A stretch of DNA of 64,000 bases. Source: Gari tellinella. Taxonomy: Eukaryota; Mollusca; Bivalvia; Cardiida; Psammobiidae. Position numbers and translations under genes: made by a program. Under the pieces are notes generated by a model. That model was not told the origin of the DNA. It saw only the letters and a program-made list of their open reading frames with translations, and did no database searches. The stretch lies in the NCBI GenBank assembly GCA_922989275.2, contig OV277867.1:4588001-4652000 (forward strand), given 5' to 3'. This document shows, in pieces, positions 32,400 to 44,700 of this stretch. The first letter of the stretch is position 1. Each line of letters opens with the position of its first letter.

Positions 32400-32576
32400 A
32401 AAATCAAGAATATTTGAAGATCTGGTATTCTGGTTAGGGTTCTAATTTCTAGATCAATACCCCAAATTTTTAGATCAAAGGAAATGTGGTGTTGATCTGG
32501 CAACTTGTCATCTGGAGTCGCGATATGAATGAAATAGATGTAATGTTAAAAGGATTTAAAACCCTATTTAAACAAC

Positions 32577-32613
32577 AACATAAAATTGCATATTTATGGG
32601 GTAATGGGTTAAA
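32577..32613 (-). mobile_element. Family A end fragment
   Basis: Only TATTTATGGGGTAATGGG and TTAA remain. Confidence 0.6.
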
Positions 32614-32749
32614 GTTTCAGGTAAAACAAACACATCCTGCATAGTCATATTTTATTAAAAACATATGAAACACTTGGTGTAATTGCAGCATATACTGGAC
32701 AGGTTATACAGGACACGAGACAAACTGTCATAGCAACTATTTCACGCTA

Positions 32750-32920
32750 AGTAACATTGTTGTCTGCAACATTGAATTGTCGTCTGCTACTGTTCTAAAA
32801 GATTTTCTTCGTAAAAAAGGGTCAGTGTGTCAAACAGTTTAGATACTGACGAGGTCTCGGTAATGTGGCATCTCATCTGGATCCAAGCTCTTTTAATCAG
32901 GGTTTTGCCGTAAGCGTGCA
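32750..32920. mobile_element. H/G-type element, degenerate
   Basis: TTGTCGTCTGCTACTGTTC and CAAACAGTTTAGATACTGAC with a decayed partner ATCTGGATCCAAGC. Similar decayed remnants lie at 33870-33985, 42375-42500, 44120-44310 and 47110-47280. Confidence 0.55.
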
Positions 32921-32923
32921 GAG

Positions 32924-33173
32924 TTAACCCTTTCCCACATAGAAGCCTTTTAGCGCATTTAATTTATTCATACATTCAAGAAAAAAGTTCCAATTTTTAC
33001 AATCATGAAAATGTACCTTAAGAAATATTTTCTTAATCCTAGCAGATGATAGCTTAAAGCAGGCTGAAAGTAAAGCAGACTGCGCCTTAAGGCGCAATCT
33101 GCTTTACTTTCAACCTGCTTTAAGTGGTCAACTGTCTTCAAAACTAGAAACAGGCTATGGGGTAAAGGGTTAA
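32924..33173 (+). mobile_element. Family A element (CCCTTTCCC subtype)
   Basis: TTAA both sides. The left end is CCCTTTCCCACATAGAAGCC, a subtype also seen at 34395, 40349 and 52819. Confidence 0.92.
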
Positions 33174-33401
33174 ACTGCACAATTGAAATAGAGTAAAACC
33201 TGTTTTTAATGGTCATTAACTCTTTCAAGTAGACACATAAATAGTTAATACTGATAAACATAAAGTTGAATCTAAATCAAACAAGTTACCAATGGCACAA
33301 GTACCAGATATGGTTTGCATTAAATCCTTGAAGAAATACATAAAAAAAATTTCTAACAAATTAAAGCAGCATTTTGGTAAAAACTTAACTAAATTACTGA
33401 G

Positions 33402-33626
33402 TAGCTCCATAGCTTGTTTCTAGTTTTGAAGATAATCACATAAAGTAGGTTGAATGTAAAGCAGAATGTACCATTCTGCTTTACTTTTTAGCCTGCTTTA
33501 AGCTACCATCTACTTGGATATAGAAAATTATATTATGGTGCATATTTATTACTGTATGAAATGAAACTACTTTCTTCAGTGAAGGAATAAATCGGAAACA
33601 TTACAGGGTGTATTTATGGAGTTAAA
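33402..33626 (-). mobile_element. Family A element, ends decayed
   Basis: Short hairpin AATGTACCATT, outer TTAA lost. Confidence 0.7.
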
Positions 33627-34004
33627 ATTTATGTAAGTAGAAATAACACTTAGATAGATACAGTACTGTAAAAAAAACTTATTGAACGCTAATCGACTTG
33701 AGTCCAGCTTCAGTTATAAGGAAAATAAACAATGCTCTATTGCTTACATAAAAATAGCACCAACTGATTTGTTTCAATGATCACTCACTTTAAGAACTTC
33801 TTTATTTAATGCTTAACAATTATTTAATGCTTAACTTAACTCTTAAAAGTATACTGGGTAATTTATTCATCTGCAACAATTGTCATCTGCTACTGTTCTA
33901 AAAATACGATTTTCTAAAATTCCTTGCAAAACCGTCAGTGTCAAACTGTGTTACGTTGCACCTCATTAGGATCCAAACTGTTTGCAACGGTTATAATGGG
34001 TTCA

Positions 34005-34197
34005 CCGGGCTCCAGATAAGAGGGAGTAAACTGAACAAATCAAACATGTTCTCGCTCAATTTAGCTCCAAATCCTATGGTGTTACTACTCATTAGAATCG
34101 TCTCAAAGAGACGATTCTAATGAGTAGTGACACCATAGGGTTTAATGCAGAAATAAAGATTTTAGTTTATGAAATACCCCCCTTATCTGGAGCTCTG
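34005..34197 (+). mobile_element. Family C element
   Basis: Both ends and nearly perfect 76-bp hairpin (CGTCTCAAAGAGACG tip). Confidence 0.9.
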
Positions 34198-34394
34198 GGG
34201 TTTGCCGAATTGTCTATTATTCTGCCTGGGATATAGAGTATATATTTTGAAAAATTCTATGTGTAAAACAGTAGCAAATGACAATTGTTACAGACGGAAA
34301 TATTACCCAGCATGCAAAGAGTTAATGATTAACAACTATACCTATGAATCAGCCTGTGATACGTATTGTCCAACTACTGTACTCTATGCTTCTA

Positions 34395-34643
34395 TAACCC
34401 TTTCCCTATAGAAGCGCCTTTTAGCGCATTTAATTTATTCCTCCAATCAAGGAAATAGTTCCAGTTTATGCAGTAATAAACATGAACAATAAGAAAAAAA
34501 TTCTTTATCCGAGCAGATGGTAGCTTAAAGCATGTTGAAAGTAAAGCAAAATGCACCTAAAGGCGCATTTTGCTTTACTTTCAACCTGCTTTAAGAAGTC
34601 ACCTATCTTCAATACTAGAAACTAGCTATGGGGTAAAGGGTTA
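34395..34643 (+). mobile_element. Family A element
   Basis: CCCTTTCCC subtype. TTAA mutated to ATAA / TTAT. Confidence 0.88.
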
Positions 34644-34913
34644 TTAAATCAATGCTCCCTACAGATTGGACTCTTACTCAAACAATTTTTTCAGCATATT
34701 TTCTGCAAGTTGTGTTTGAAAAACTAACAACCAAATTATGCTATAATCTAAACGAGTATGATGGAAAAATGACTAGTTAAATCCTTGTACACAATACAAT
34801 TCCAATCCCTGCTCTGGAATATTTATTTCTATACGACAGGTTGAAGCATAATGCAGGGGAAAATTAATGCAGAAAGCTCCTATTTGGAGTTGTCTGCATT
34901 ACATTTGCTTTGC

Positions 34914-35154
34914 ATAAACCCATTACTCCATAGCCTGTTTCTAGTTTTAAAGACAGGGCACCAATTAAAGCAGGTTGAAAGTAAAGCAGAATGTGCCTTG
35001 AGGCACATTCTGCTTTACTTTCAGCCTGCTTTAAGGTATCAGCTGCTAGAATATAGTTTAGTTTTCTTATTATAAATATTCATGCCTGTATAATATCAAT
35101 CTATTTTTTTCCGTGGATGAATAATACAAAGGAGTTATAGGGGTAATGGGTTAA
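34914..35154 (-). mobile_element. Family A element
   Basis: Right TTAA intact. Inserted into an older hairpin remnant (34835-34913: GCAGGGGAAAATTAATGCAG and its pair). Confidence 0.88.
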
Positions 35155-35262
35155 TCGAGCAACTGCCATAAATATCAACAGGCTACCTAATGTAGTGGTC
35201 GCTAAATACAAGGTTCGACTGTGTTGCTGTCTATACAATAAAAACTAAAATTAATACAAAGT

Positions 35263-36619
35263 ACAACAAGGGCCACTATGGCCCTAAATCGCTCACCTGG
35301 TACACCATGGCAAACTTGACCTATAGTGACCTAGATTATGACTGGCCATGACCCACAATCAACTTCTAGAGTGTAAACAAGATTTTCCTATGATTTGACC
35401 TAGTTTTTGAACGAACAAAATCCATATTATATTTTGACCTAGATTTGATGTAGGCAAACATTCTGACAATATTTCATGCAGATCAAGTGAGATTTGTAGC
35501 TTCGAAAAGGTTAACACTGTTTTTCTTTGATTTGACCTAGTGACCTAGTTTTCAACCAGACATCATTCAATATTAACTGAGCTAGATATCAATGAGGCAA
35601 ACATGTTGAACAAAATTCACTAAAATCCAATGAGAGTTGTAGCATCTAGAGTGTTAACAAGTTTTCCCTATGATTTGACCTAGTGACCTAGTTTTTTACC
35701 CTAAATGACCCATATTCGAACTTGGCCTAGGTATCAATTAGGCAAACATTCTGACCAGGTTGAATAAATATCAGATGAAATTTAAAGCCTCAAGAGTGTT
35801 AACAAGGTTTTTCCTAGTGACAAGGATTTGACCTAGTGACCTAGTTTTTGACCGGACATGACCCATATTCAAACTTGACCTAGATATCAAAAAGACAAAC
35901 ATGCTGACCAAGTGTCATCAAGATCCAAAGAGATTTGTAGCCTCTAGAGTGTTAACAAGGTTTTTCTATGATTTGACCTAGTGACCTAGTTTTTGACCGG
36001 ACATAACCCATATTCAAACTTGACCTAGATATCAATGAGACAAACATTCTGACCATGTTTCATCAAGATCCAATGAGATTTGTAGCCTCTAGAGTGTTAA
36101 CAAGGTTTTTCTATGATTTGACCTAGTGACCTAATTTTTGACCGGACATAACCCATATTCGAACTTGACCTAGATATCAATGAGACAAACATTCTGACCA
36201 TGTTTCATCAACATCCAATAAGATTTGTAGCCTCTAGAGTGTTAACAAGGTTTTTCTATGATTTGACCTAGTGACCTAGTTTTTGACCGGACATGACCCA
36301 TATTCGAACTTGGTCTAGATATCATTGATGCAAACATTCTGACAAAGTTTCATCAAGATCCAATGAGATTTGTAGTCTCTAGAGTGTTAACAAGGTTTTT
36401 CTATGATTTGACCTAGTGACCTAGTTTTTGACCCAACATGACCCATATTCGAACTTGGCCTAGATTTCTACTAGACAAACATTGTGATCAAGTTTCATGA
36501 AGATTCGATGATATTTGTAGCTGCTAGAGTGTTAACGAACCAATTGTGGACGGACGACGGACGAAGGACATCCAGCGATCCTAAAAGCTCACCTTGGCAC
36601 TTCGTGCCAGGTGAGCTAA
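35263..36619 (+). repeat. Dispersed repeat with 145-bp tandem units
   Basis: Head GGGCCACTATGGCCCTAAAT, at least six GACCTAGTGACCTAGTTTTT units. The GTGTTAACAAGG marks at 35949, 36094, 36239, 36384 and 36529 are spaced exactly 145 bp. Ends in the hairpin AGCTCACCTTGGCACTTCGT. Non-coding. Confidence 0.9.
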
Positions 36620-36751
36620 AAATTACAAATCTAATACATTTGGCACACTACATCTATTCAATACTCTTATAAAAATATTATAAACAAAATCTAATGCAAG
36701 ATTCATAAAAAGTTGAAAATTGTTTTTTTGTATTTAAAGCCTTCATGTAAC

Positions 36752-36950
36752 TACAGTCGAACTTCATTAACTCGAACTCGGTTAAATCGAAAACACACCC
36801 GTATTTCAAAGTTAAAACTTGGCTCAGCCACGTTTTAACTCAAAAATATTGGTATGTTCGACCCAACCGAGCATGAAATAATGCAGTTCATGTGTCGATC
36901 TATCAGAAAGTTCAAGTTAAGCGAGTTTGAGATATCAAAGTTCGACTGTA
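36752..36950 (-). mobile_element. Family D element
   Basis: TA on both sides; one hairpin arm mutated. Confidence 0.9.
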
Positions 36951-36974
36951 TTACGTTTACATGGGGTTATCAAT

Positions 36975-37265
36975 CTTTCATTAAATTGATTGAAAAAAAA
37001 CAGACAATTTTTCAAGATCATCCACTGCTAAGTGAGCTTTCAGCATTATATTTGTCCAGCATTTACTCGTGCATCCCTGGGAACTTCAATGGAAAAGTCC
37101 AGCCTCCAATTATTAGCAAGTCTAGTCCATTATTGACTATTCAGGGTTGAATTAACAATATATTGCAAAATGAGAAGACAGTGGAGACTGGTTTGGGTCT
37201 CCACCGTTTGTCTAGGACAAGTGTACTCTTCACAGATATACTGCGTGTAAATGTTGAGGTTACTG
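36975..37265 (-). mobile_element. Family B-like remnant
   Basis: GGGAACTTCAATGG, ATTCAGGGTTGA, TAGGACAAGTGTACTCTTCA. The hairpin is mostly gone. Confidence 0.5.
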
Positions 37266-37337
37266 GAACTCAACCAGATAAGCTGCAGCATGTCCTAAAG
37301 AATGAAAAATGTCTTTTCAATGGAAGCTTAATATAAA

Positions 37338-37533
37338 CAGGGCTCCAGATAAGGGGAGTATTCCAAAAACTGAAACTTATTTCTGCTTTAAACCCTATGG
37401 TGTGACTGTCACTACTCATTAGAATCGTCTCGAAGAGACGATTCTAATGAGTAGTAACACCATAGGATTTGGTGCTGTATAAATGAGAAAATGTTGGTTT
37501 TGTTCAGAATACTACCTCTTATCTGAAGCCCTG
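37338..37533 (-). mobile_element. Family C element
   Basis: CAGGGCTCCAGATAAG and CTTATCTGAAGCCCTG, flanked by the 6-bp duplication TATAAA. Confidence 0.92.
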
Positions 37534-37689
37534 TATAAATAAGACTGCTGAAATGTACCATGGCAAAGTGAAACACACAGACTATCTACAATATATCTAC
37601 TATTAAACACAGTTGTAAAACACTTTTACGTACAAAATTGATATAATTTGTGACACAATCTCATATTTTGATTCTTCTAGTAGTAAAAG

Positions 37690-37870
37690 ATTACCTTACC
37701 TGGAAACTAACACATCACATAATCAAATGCTTTAGAACAATACCGGACTAAACTGGAACTCTTTATGTTAAAAAGAGTTCCAGTTTAGTCCAGTATTGTT
37801 CTAAAGCATTTGATTGGTAAGATTTGAGCTTTTGCTAGCAAAAGCTCAAATCTGACCAATCAAATGCTTG
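37690..37870. mobile_element. Two-hairpin element
   Basis: First hairpin AATCAAATGCTTTAGAACAA / TACCGGACTAAACTGGAACTC with complement, then GATTTGAGCTTTTGC / GCAAAAGCTCAAATC and a repeated AATCAAATGCTT. The AAGCATTTGATTGG part recurs at 40.05 kb. Confidence 0.8.
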
Positions 37871-37975
37871 AGAATAATCTTTAGAAATGCTTTATTGGAT
37901 GGTCATTTAATACATAATTGATTCTATCTCTATCTCTTCAATTGCCTCGTTAAATCAAAAAGTAAAAATCCCTTT

Positions 37976-38215
37976 TAACCCATTACCCCATAAATGCGCC
38001 TTTAATTTATTCCTCCACTGAAGAAAATAGTTCAAATTTAAACAGTCATGGATATGATTCACAAGAAATTAATCTATATTTTATCAGAGTGTAGTTTAAA
38101 GCAGACTGAAAGTAAAGCAGAATGCGCCTTATGGCGCATTCTGCTTTACTTCCAACCTGCTTTAAGTGGTCAACTGTCTTCAAAACTAGAAACAGGCTAT
38201 GGGGTAATGGGTTAA
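37976..38215 (+). mobile_element. Family A element
   Basis: TTAA both sides, intact. Confidence 0.93.
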
Positions 38216-38358
38216 AAACAACAAACAAACACACAGTCTTTGTTTCAAAACAGCTACAATAACAAAATTATTCAAAACAGAACGAGGCAGGCAAGAAACC
38301 ATGAAATGTAAAACCCTTGCCACGGCATAACAGCCACATGTGGCTCTGTAGGAAAGTG

Positions 38359-38562
38359 TTAACCCTTAGCCTGCCACTCACGACTATAGCTCCATATGCA
38401 AACAGCTTGGATCCGGATGAGACGCCGAGTAACTCGGCGTCTCATCCGGATCCAAGCTGTTTGACACTCAGACAACATTTTCAGCAATTTTGAGCAACTT
38501 TGAAACTTGAAGCAGATGAGAAATATAGCAGACGACAATTTATTTGGCGGGCTAAGGGTTAA
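38359..38562 (+). mobile_element. Family H element (TTAA target)
   Basis: Family H: CCCTTAGCCTGCCA and TGGCGGGCTAAGGG ends with TTAA, close to the known piggyBac CCCTTTGCCTGCCA end. Perfect 66-bp hairpin CAAACAGCTTGGATCC / GGATGAGACGCCGAGTAAC. Confidence 0.94.
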
Positions 38563-38687
38563 ACCAACTGTTGGCAAGAATAAAGCAGTCATTCAATGAG
38601 GAGGCATGATGGGACAGCTCTTCAGACATGGAGCTCTTTAATGTAGAAAACATGCAAACAGATTTCACTGGACCTTTCTATACTGCT

Positions 38688-38911
38688 TTAACCCATTTCC
38701 TCCCTAAAACCTCAAATGGACATTTCCAGTTTCCAATTTAGTCTAGTCAATTTTTGACTGTTAGGGTTGATTTTTACAATATATGTCAAAATGACAAACA
38801 GTATAGACCCTGATCAGAGGGCTCCTTTGTTTGCATAGGACAAATGTACTCATCACAGGTACTATGTTTGCAAATGATGCATATATGCGTGACTAGGGTT
38901 CAAAGAGTTAA
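38688..38911 (-). mobile_element. Family B element, one hairpin arm lost
   Basis: TTAA both sides; after GAGGGCTCCT the second arm is missing. Confidence 0.9.
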
Positions 38912-39217
38912 GCTCCACCCGGTCATTAAAACTACCCATTTAACTTGTTTTCCTTCTTTCAAATTGTCCATAATCATTACTACTAGTTGGGTTTTACGGC
39001 ACGGAGACACACAATATGGTCATACGGCGCCGAGATATGTTACATGATTAATTTGATTTTTAGGTAAATGTTTAAAAAATTAAAGTGACATTGAGTATCA
39101 ATCCAGTGAGTGACACTAGACCATAACCAAGCGAACAGCTACAAGCAAGACTACATTCAGTACATCTAGAACTACACCATATTTCAGCACACATACAAAC
39201 ACACATACAGTCCGTCT
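38912..39217. other. Intergenic, unrecognised
   Basis: Nothing recognised. Confidence 0.45.
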
Positions 39218-39293
39218 AAAATCACCACTGAAAAGGAAAACATACGCAGTCTTTGAAATTTATGAAAGCTCAATGCAGGATAAAAGTAATGCA

Positions 39294-39544
39294 TTAACCC
39301 TTTCCTCCCTGAAATCTCAAATGGACAATTCTAATTTTCAATCGAGTCTAGTCCACTTTTGACTTTTTAGGGTTGATTTTTACAATATATGTCAAAATGA
39401 CAAACAGTGTAGACCCTGATCAGAGGGCTCCTTAAGGAGCCCTCTGATCAGGGTCTACACTGTTTGCATAGGACAAGTATACTCCTCACATGTATGCTGC
39501 TTGCAAATGACCCATATATGTGTGACAAGGGTTCAAAGAGTTAA
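39294..39544 (-). mobile_element. Family B element
   Basis: TTAA both sides, perfect hairpin. Confidence 0.93.
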
Positions 39545-39582
39545 GCTCCTATACAAGGTTTCTGAATTACTTTTGCCCTGCA

Positions 39583-39829
39583 TTAACTCTTTCCTCCCTG
39601 AAACTTTAAATGGACAATTCCAGTTTTGATTTTGTCTAGGCCGTTTCTGACTTAAGAGTTGTTTTTGTCCATTTTGGCATTGCTGACAAACAGTGAAGAC
39701 CCTGATCAGAGGGCTCCTTTCGGAGCCCTCTGATCTGGGCCTTCACTGTTTGCAAAGGACAAGTGTACTATTCACATGTACACTGTTTGAAAAGACGCCT
39801 ATATGCGGGACTAGGGTTCAAAGGGTTAA
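39583..39829 (-). mobile_element. Family B element
   Basis: TTAA both sides, intact; the second insertion in the same host hairpin. Confidence 0.93.
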
Positions 39830-39997
39830 GCAGTCACCTTTCCTAAAATTACTGTACCGCGGTCTGGTACTTTTCATTCAGTGGTTACTCAACACTTAAG
39901 TACGGCTGTATAAAATAGTAATGACCTGAAAACATAATCTCTACTTGACTGATATCTGTCGACCGTATCCCGATAAACCAGCAATGTCAGTTACTGC

Positions 39998-40152
39998 CTG
40001 AGTCCAAGGTTATAAATCTTTTCAGTTGAGTCTAAAGTCGTTCTCAAGCATTTGATTGGTCAGATTTGAGCCTAGGCTCAAATCTGACCAATCAAATGCT
40101 TGAGAACACACTCAGACTCAGTACAAACGCTTTATAACCTTGGACCCTGAGC
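39998..40152. mobile_element. Palindromic element
   Basis: Outer GTCCAAGGTTATAAA / TTTATAACCTTGGACC, core TTCTCAAGCATTTGATTGG / TCAGATTTGAGCCTAGGC and complement. Confidence 0.82.
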
Positions 40153-40348
40153 TCATTCCATCGTAGAAATGCCCTTTCCTCACATTATAGCATCAACCCT
40201 AGGTGACGTATAACTCTGTATACACTTTCCACTTCACTTACAAGTTACAACCTAAATGATGTTTGTATGTCTTGTTCAATCAATGGAAAGAATTTATGGC
40301 ACTTAACATTCCTTTGACCTGCTTAATCAAGCAAAGGACAAATACTGT

Positions 40349-40599
40349 TTAACCCTTTCCCACATAGCATATCTCTAGTACTGAATATAGGTGTCCTCTT
40401 AAAGCAGGTTGAAAGTAAAGCAGAATGCGCTTTAAGCGCATTCTGCTTTACTTTCAGCCTGCTTTAAGCTATCACCTGCTAGAATAAAGAAAATACTTTG
40501 TATTATACACATTTATGAATGTATAAATTGGAACTATTTTCTTCAGGGCAAGAATAAACTGAATGCGCTAAAAGGCGCTTCTATGGGGGAAAGGGTTAA
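40349..40599 (-). mobile_element. Family A element (CCCTTTCCC subtype)
   Basis: TTAA both sides. Hairpin tip GCGCTTTAAGCGC. Confidence 0.92.
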
Positions 40600-40890
40600 A
40601 CAGTTTGAGTATTTTTAGTGATTGCAATGGTATGTTTAGATGTACTGTCCTTGCTTAGATATCATATGGCTATAACATGGGCCCCTAATCTTATTTCTAA
40701 TGTAACATATGACTGTGATATAAAGTGTAAAAGAGTATTCATGTTAACATAAAATGCTTGTAATATGTGACGAGTGTTAACAGGATAACTGGCTCACTCA
40801 CTAACAATATTATGCAGTGAAATTGTTTTCCTCGGTCAAGTGAATGGCACAGATAATTTGACCAAGGTGACACTCACATTTTGCTATGAC

Positions 40891-41083
40891 CAGGGCTCCA
40901 GATAAGATGGAGTAATCTGAACAAATCCAACATTTTCTCACTCATACAGCACCAAATTCTATGGTGTTACTACTCCATTAGAATCGTCTCTTCGAGACAA
41001 TTCTAATGAGTAGTGACACCATAGGGTTTAAAGCAGAAATTAAGATTTTACTTTTTGAAAAACGCCCCTTATCTGGAGCCCTG
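40891..41083 (+). mobile_element. Family C element
   Basis: Both TIRs. Flanked by GCTATGAC on the left and GGCTATGA on the right. Confidence 0.92.
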
Positions 41084-41102
41084 GGCTATGACTGTGACCT
41101 AG

Positions 41103-41284
41103 GGCTTCAGGCAAGATGAAAACCGGGAAGGAAATTTTCTCCTTTATGTCAGCATCAAACACTACAGTGCAACTACTCATTAGAAACACCTGGTAGAGAC
41201 GTTTCTAATGAGCTGGCATATCATAGGACTTTGTGCAGACATCAGGATTGACTTTGGTAAAAACTCCCCTTACCTGAAGCCCCA
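41103..41284 (+). mobile_element. Family C element, diverged
   Basis: GGGCTTCAGGCAAGATG and CTTACCTGAAGCCC. The hairpin has decayed. Confidence 0.75.
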
Positions 41285-41300
41285 CAGTGTGAAATGAACT

Positions 41301-41552
41301 TTAACCCTTTACCCCATAACCTAATTCTAGTTTTGTACAGAGGATGATCACTTAAAGCAGGTGAAAAGTAAAGCAGCATGCACCTTAAGACCCATTCTGC
41401 TTTACTTTCAACCTGCTTTAAGCTACCATCTACCAGGATGAAGGAAATATTTCTTATAGAACATGTTCATGGCTGTATCAAGTGCAACTATTTTCTTTTG
41501 TGGAGGAATAAATTAAATGTGCTAAAAGGTGTTTTATGAGGGAAAGGGTTAA
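41301..41552 (-). mobile_element. Family A element
   Basis: TTAA both sides. Lies 142 bp beyond the CALU stop, possibly within its 3' UTR. Confidence 0.9.
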
Positions 41553-41693
41553 GAGCAACAAATTTACATTGACTGGCATCACTATGGGGGAATATATTGT
41601 CTTTAAAAAGTATTATCACATACAGCAAACACTACTGCTATACATTCACTTTGCAATGTCTGTAAATAGCCAGTAACAGTAATTCTAGGCACC

Positions 41694-41798
41694 TTAGAAC
41701 TCATCGTGTCGAGTTAGAGCCTCGCCAAAGTCGGTGGCCTGACTTCCAACAAAGACGTCGTAATTGTCTAGGATCTCTTCTTTGGTGAGGACACCGTC
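41694..41798 (-). CDS. CALU: CALU terminal exon: end of EF-hand 6 and HDEF
   Basis: Acceptor [29 protein letters not shown] then [14 protein letters not shown] and TAA. It completes EF loop 6 started by exon 7a or 7b, so those exons also choose its first four residues (DTDK or DQNK). Confidence 0.96.
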   Translation of the reverse strand, partial: DGVLTKEEILDNYDVFVGSQATDFGEALTRHDEF

Positions 41799-44700
41799 CT
41801 GAAATAGACCACACAGTAAATATTATTGAATAGGTCAGAATACAATTATATACAGTTGAATGTCAATATCTCGAACTCGGTTAGGTCGAACATACCCGTA
41901 TTTCAAAGTTAAAACGTGGCTAAGCAACGTTTTAACTTTGAAATACAGGTATGTTCAACTTAACCGAGCATGAAATAATGCAATTAATGTGTCGACAAAT
42001 CGGATTGTTCGAATTAAGCGAGTTCGAGACATCAAAGTTCGACTGTAATTACAAATGTATATGCTTTTGGAGTGGGGAAATGGTCCCTAGATTTTAGACG
42101 TCAAATGTCTTTACCTTAGCTCTTAACTCCATAGCCTGTTTCTAGTTTTGAAGACAGGTGACCATTTAAAGCAAATTAGAGGTAAAGCAGAATGCACCTT
42201 AAGACATATTCTGTTTTACTTTCAGCCTGCTTTAAGCTATCAGCTGCTAGAAAAAGCAAATAACTCTTATGGTACATTTTTATGACCGAATAAAGTGGAT
42301 TTCTTCAGTGGAGGAATAACCTCAAGCCGTTAAAAGCGTATTTAATGGGTAATGGGTTAATTCTGTTATCTGCAATTTTATGCCAATTTTAATTTTCCCT
42401 CAAGAAATATTGATACAAGTAACAAACAGTTTGGATCCAGATTAGATGCAGCATTATACAGCATATGATCTGGATCCAAACTGTTTGCAAATAAAGATAA
42501 TAGCTATAATGGCAGTGACAGAGGTATCGGTCATACAAGATGGAAATTATGAAAGGTAAAATGATTTATAATGACTAGCTTCTAGCATAGAACGAGTGTT
42601 GAAATGCCAGGATAACAGACTGAGCAGAAAATGAGAGATATAACCAAAGCTCCAGATAAGAGTGTTTCTGAAACTGAAATCAATACATGTTTATCTGCCC
42701 AAACTCATTAGATATGACCACTCTCTTTAGAATCGTTTCTTTGAAATGATTCTATTGAAAGGTAGCCCCATAGTGTTTAACCCACAGGGGCCTTGAACGA
42801 AAAATGTATTCAAATCTATATATAGTATATACTATAAATAGATTAGAATACATTTTTCGTTCAAGGCCCCTGTGGTTTAACCCTTTCAACCCTAAATATC
42901 CCTAAATTTTGAACCAGTCTGCTGTTGCACTTTTTGTATGACAATAAAAACAAACGAAAATATCAAACAGTGCAAGACCCTGATCAGAGGGCTCCTATAG
43001 GAGCCCTCTGATCAGGGTCTACACTGTATGCATATGTAATCAGAAATCTCTACAGAGGGTTGTAGGGTTGAAAGGGTTAATGCAGGCATTAAGGAGAAAG
43101 TCTTGGTAATCTTGAAGTTTTACTCCCTCCTATTTGGAACCTAGGATAACAACAGTTCATATTATGAAGAAAATAAACAACAAATTGGACTAATATCCCT
43201 GTAACATAGTGTCACATCAGTGTAAACTTGGAACCCCTCTCCAACTTGACCATTCTTGAGACACACCCTTTAGTTAGGACACTATAGACAGTACTATATG
43301 TACAGTAAACCCTGCGTACAACTGACCAATCACCAAGTGTCTATCATTCAACCTCATGATATATCAAACCCTCTGACAAACAAATGCACATGTTTTAGCA
43401 CATGTTTTATTGGAAGCCTACTGTGTTTCAGTGACCACTCAAAACCTAACAATGTGCAATTGAACAACAGTAAAACAGTAATGGAGAACACTCCCAAAGG
43501 AAGCATGTTGCATTAAGTAGCCACCTGTCTATAAATTATGCCCATGCTACTTAATTTATTGACTACTTAACTCTTTCAACACCATGGACCTGTTTAAAAT
43601 ATACTAATTACATAAAACAAAATAGCAAACTGTGCAGACCAAGATCAGGAGCCCTCTGATCTGGGTCTACAGAGTTTGCAAAGTTAGAAAAGCAGTGATA
43701 GATCAATAGAGACTGTTTCTTTATTGAAATGGCAACAATAAACAGGTTGTAGTGTAGTTAAAGATATCAACAACAAAAATCAAGGGTTTCAGTCATTGTC
43801 AAATGATTTTTGTTATCCAAAACACAAGCCAAAGTACAATCCCATGCATGGTGCAGTGGTTGTTATATTTGTGTTAATCAGTCAATGATGAAGACGCCAT
43901 TACATTCTTTCAAACATGGGGGAAATTTAATGCGGAATAAAAGTAATGCAAGAAATCTCCTCACTTCTTTCAGCACCAAATCCTATGGTGTTACTTTGAT
44001 GCTATAGGGTTTAAAGCAGAAATAATGATTTTAGTTTTTGAAATAGTCCCCTAATCTGGGCCCCGTCTATTCATCAAGGATCTTTTTGATATTTTCATTG
44101 CAAACGGTACAATAGTAAGTCTTTTTTTGCAAACATTTTAGATTCAGACCAGGCATAACACAACGTTTGACTAGGATCCAAACTGTTTGACACTCATTTC
44201 AATATTTCTTTAGTCAAAATACAAGGAACTTAAGTTTTGGTTAAAATGTCAGACAATAATTTTTAAGCAAACAATATTGCATTGACTATTTGATTTGGAT
44301 CCAAACTGTTATGGCCAAGATTAAAGTTGTGGACAGGCAGACAAATACCAAGAGAAAAACTATAATCCGGATCTTCAACTTGGGGGAAAAAAGTGTGTTT
44401 GTTTCAATTTATGTTGGCTTCCACACACTTTGGGCTAATTGGATGGGCAATTAAGTTTATAAAGTAGTATGCAAAGTCAAAAAATATTTGGCTTAGTAAC
44501 AAACAAAATATCTGATATAGCTTGAAGCCAAGTTGAAGGTTGAAGAGATATATAGGACATGCCATAAAAGATGATTCAAACTTGTTATATAAACTTAAAA
44601 GGTGTTGTTCATGCTATCGAAAATATTTGAAACAATGCTATGTGGTAGGTACGACACACTCTTATAGATAAAATCTTTTAATCCTTTCAACCCCATAGCA

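Larger units (their letters stand above)
39218..39860. mobile_element. F-like hairpin element with two nested family B copies
   Basis: CAGTCCGTCTAAAATCACCAC start. Hairpin arms GCAGGATAAAAGTAATGCA and TTACTTTTGCCCTGC are split by B elements at two TTAA sites. Confidence 0.65.
42648..43144. mobile_element. Family C element holding two TTAA elements
   Basis: Left AGCTCCAGATAAGAG..., hairpin to CCCATAGTG, interrupted at TTTAA, resumes TGCAGGCATTAAGG and ends TTTACTCCCTCCTATTTGG. Confidence 0.75.

Noticed and set aside
38359..38562. GC-rich hairpins as bacterial-type terminators
   Set aside because: They are centres of transposons with TIRs and target duplications, in an intron-containing genome.
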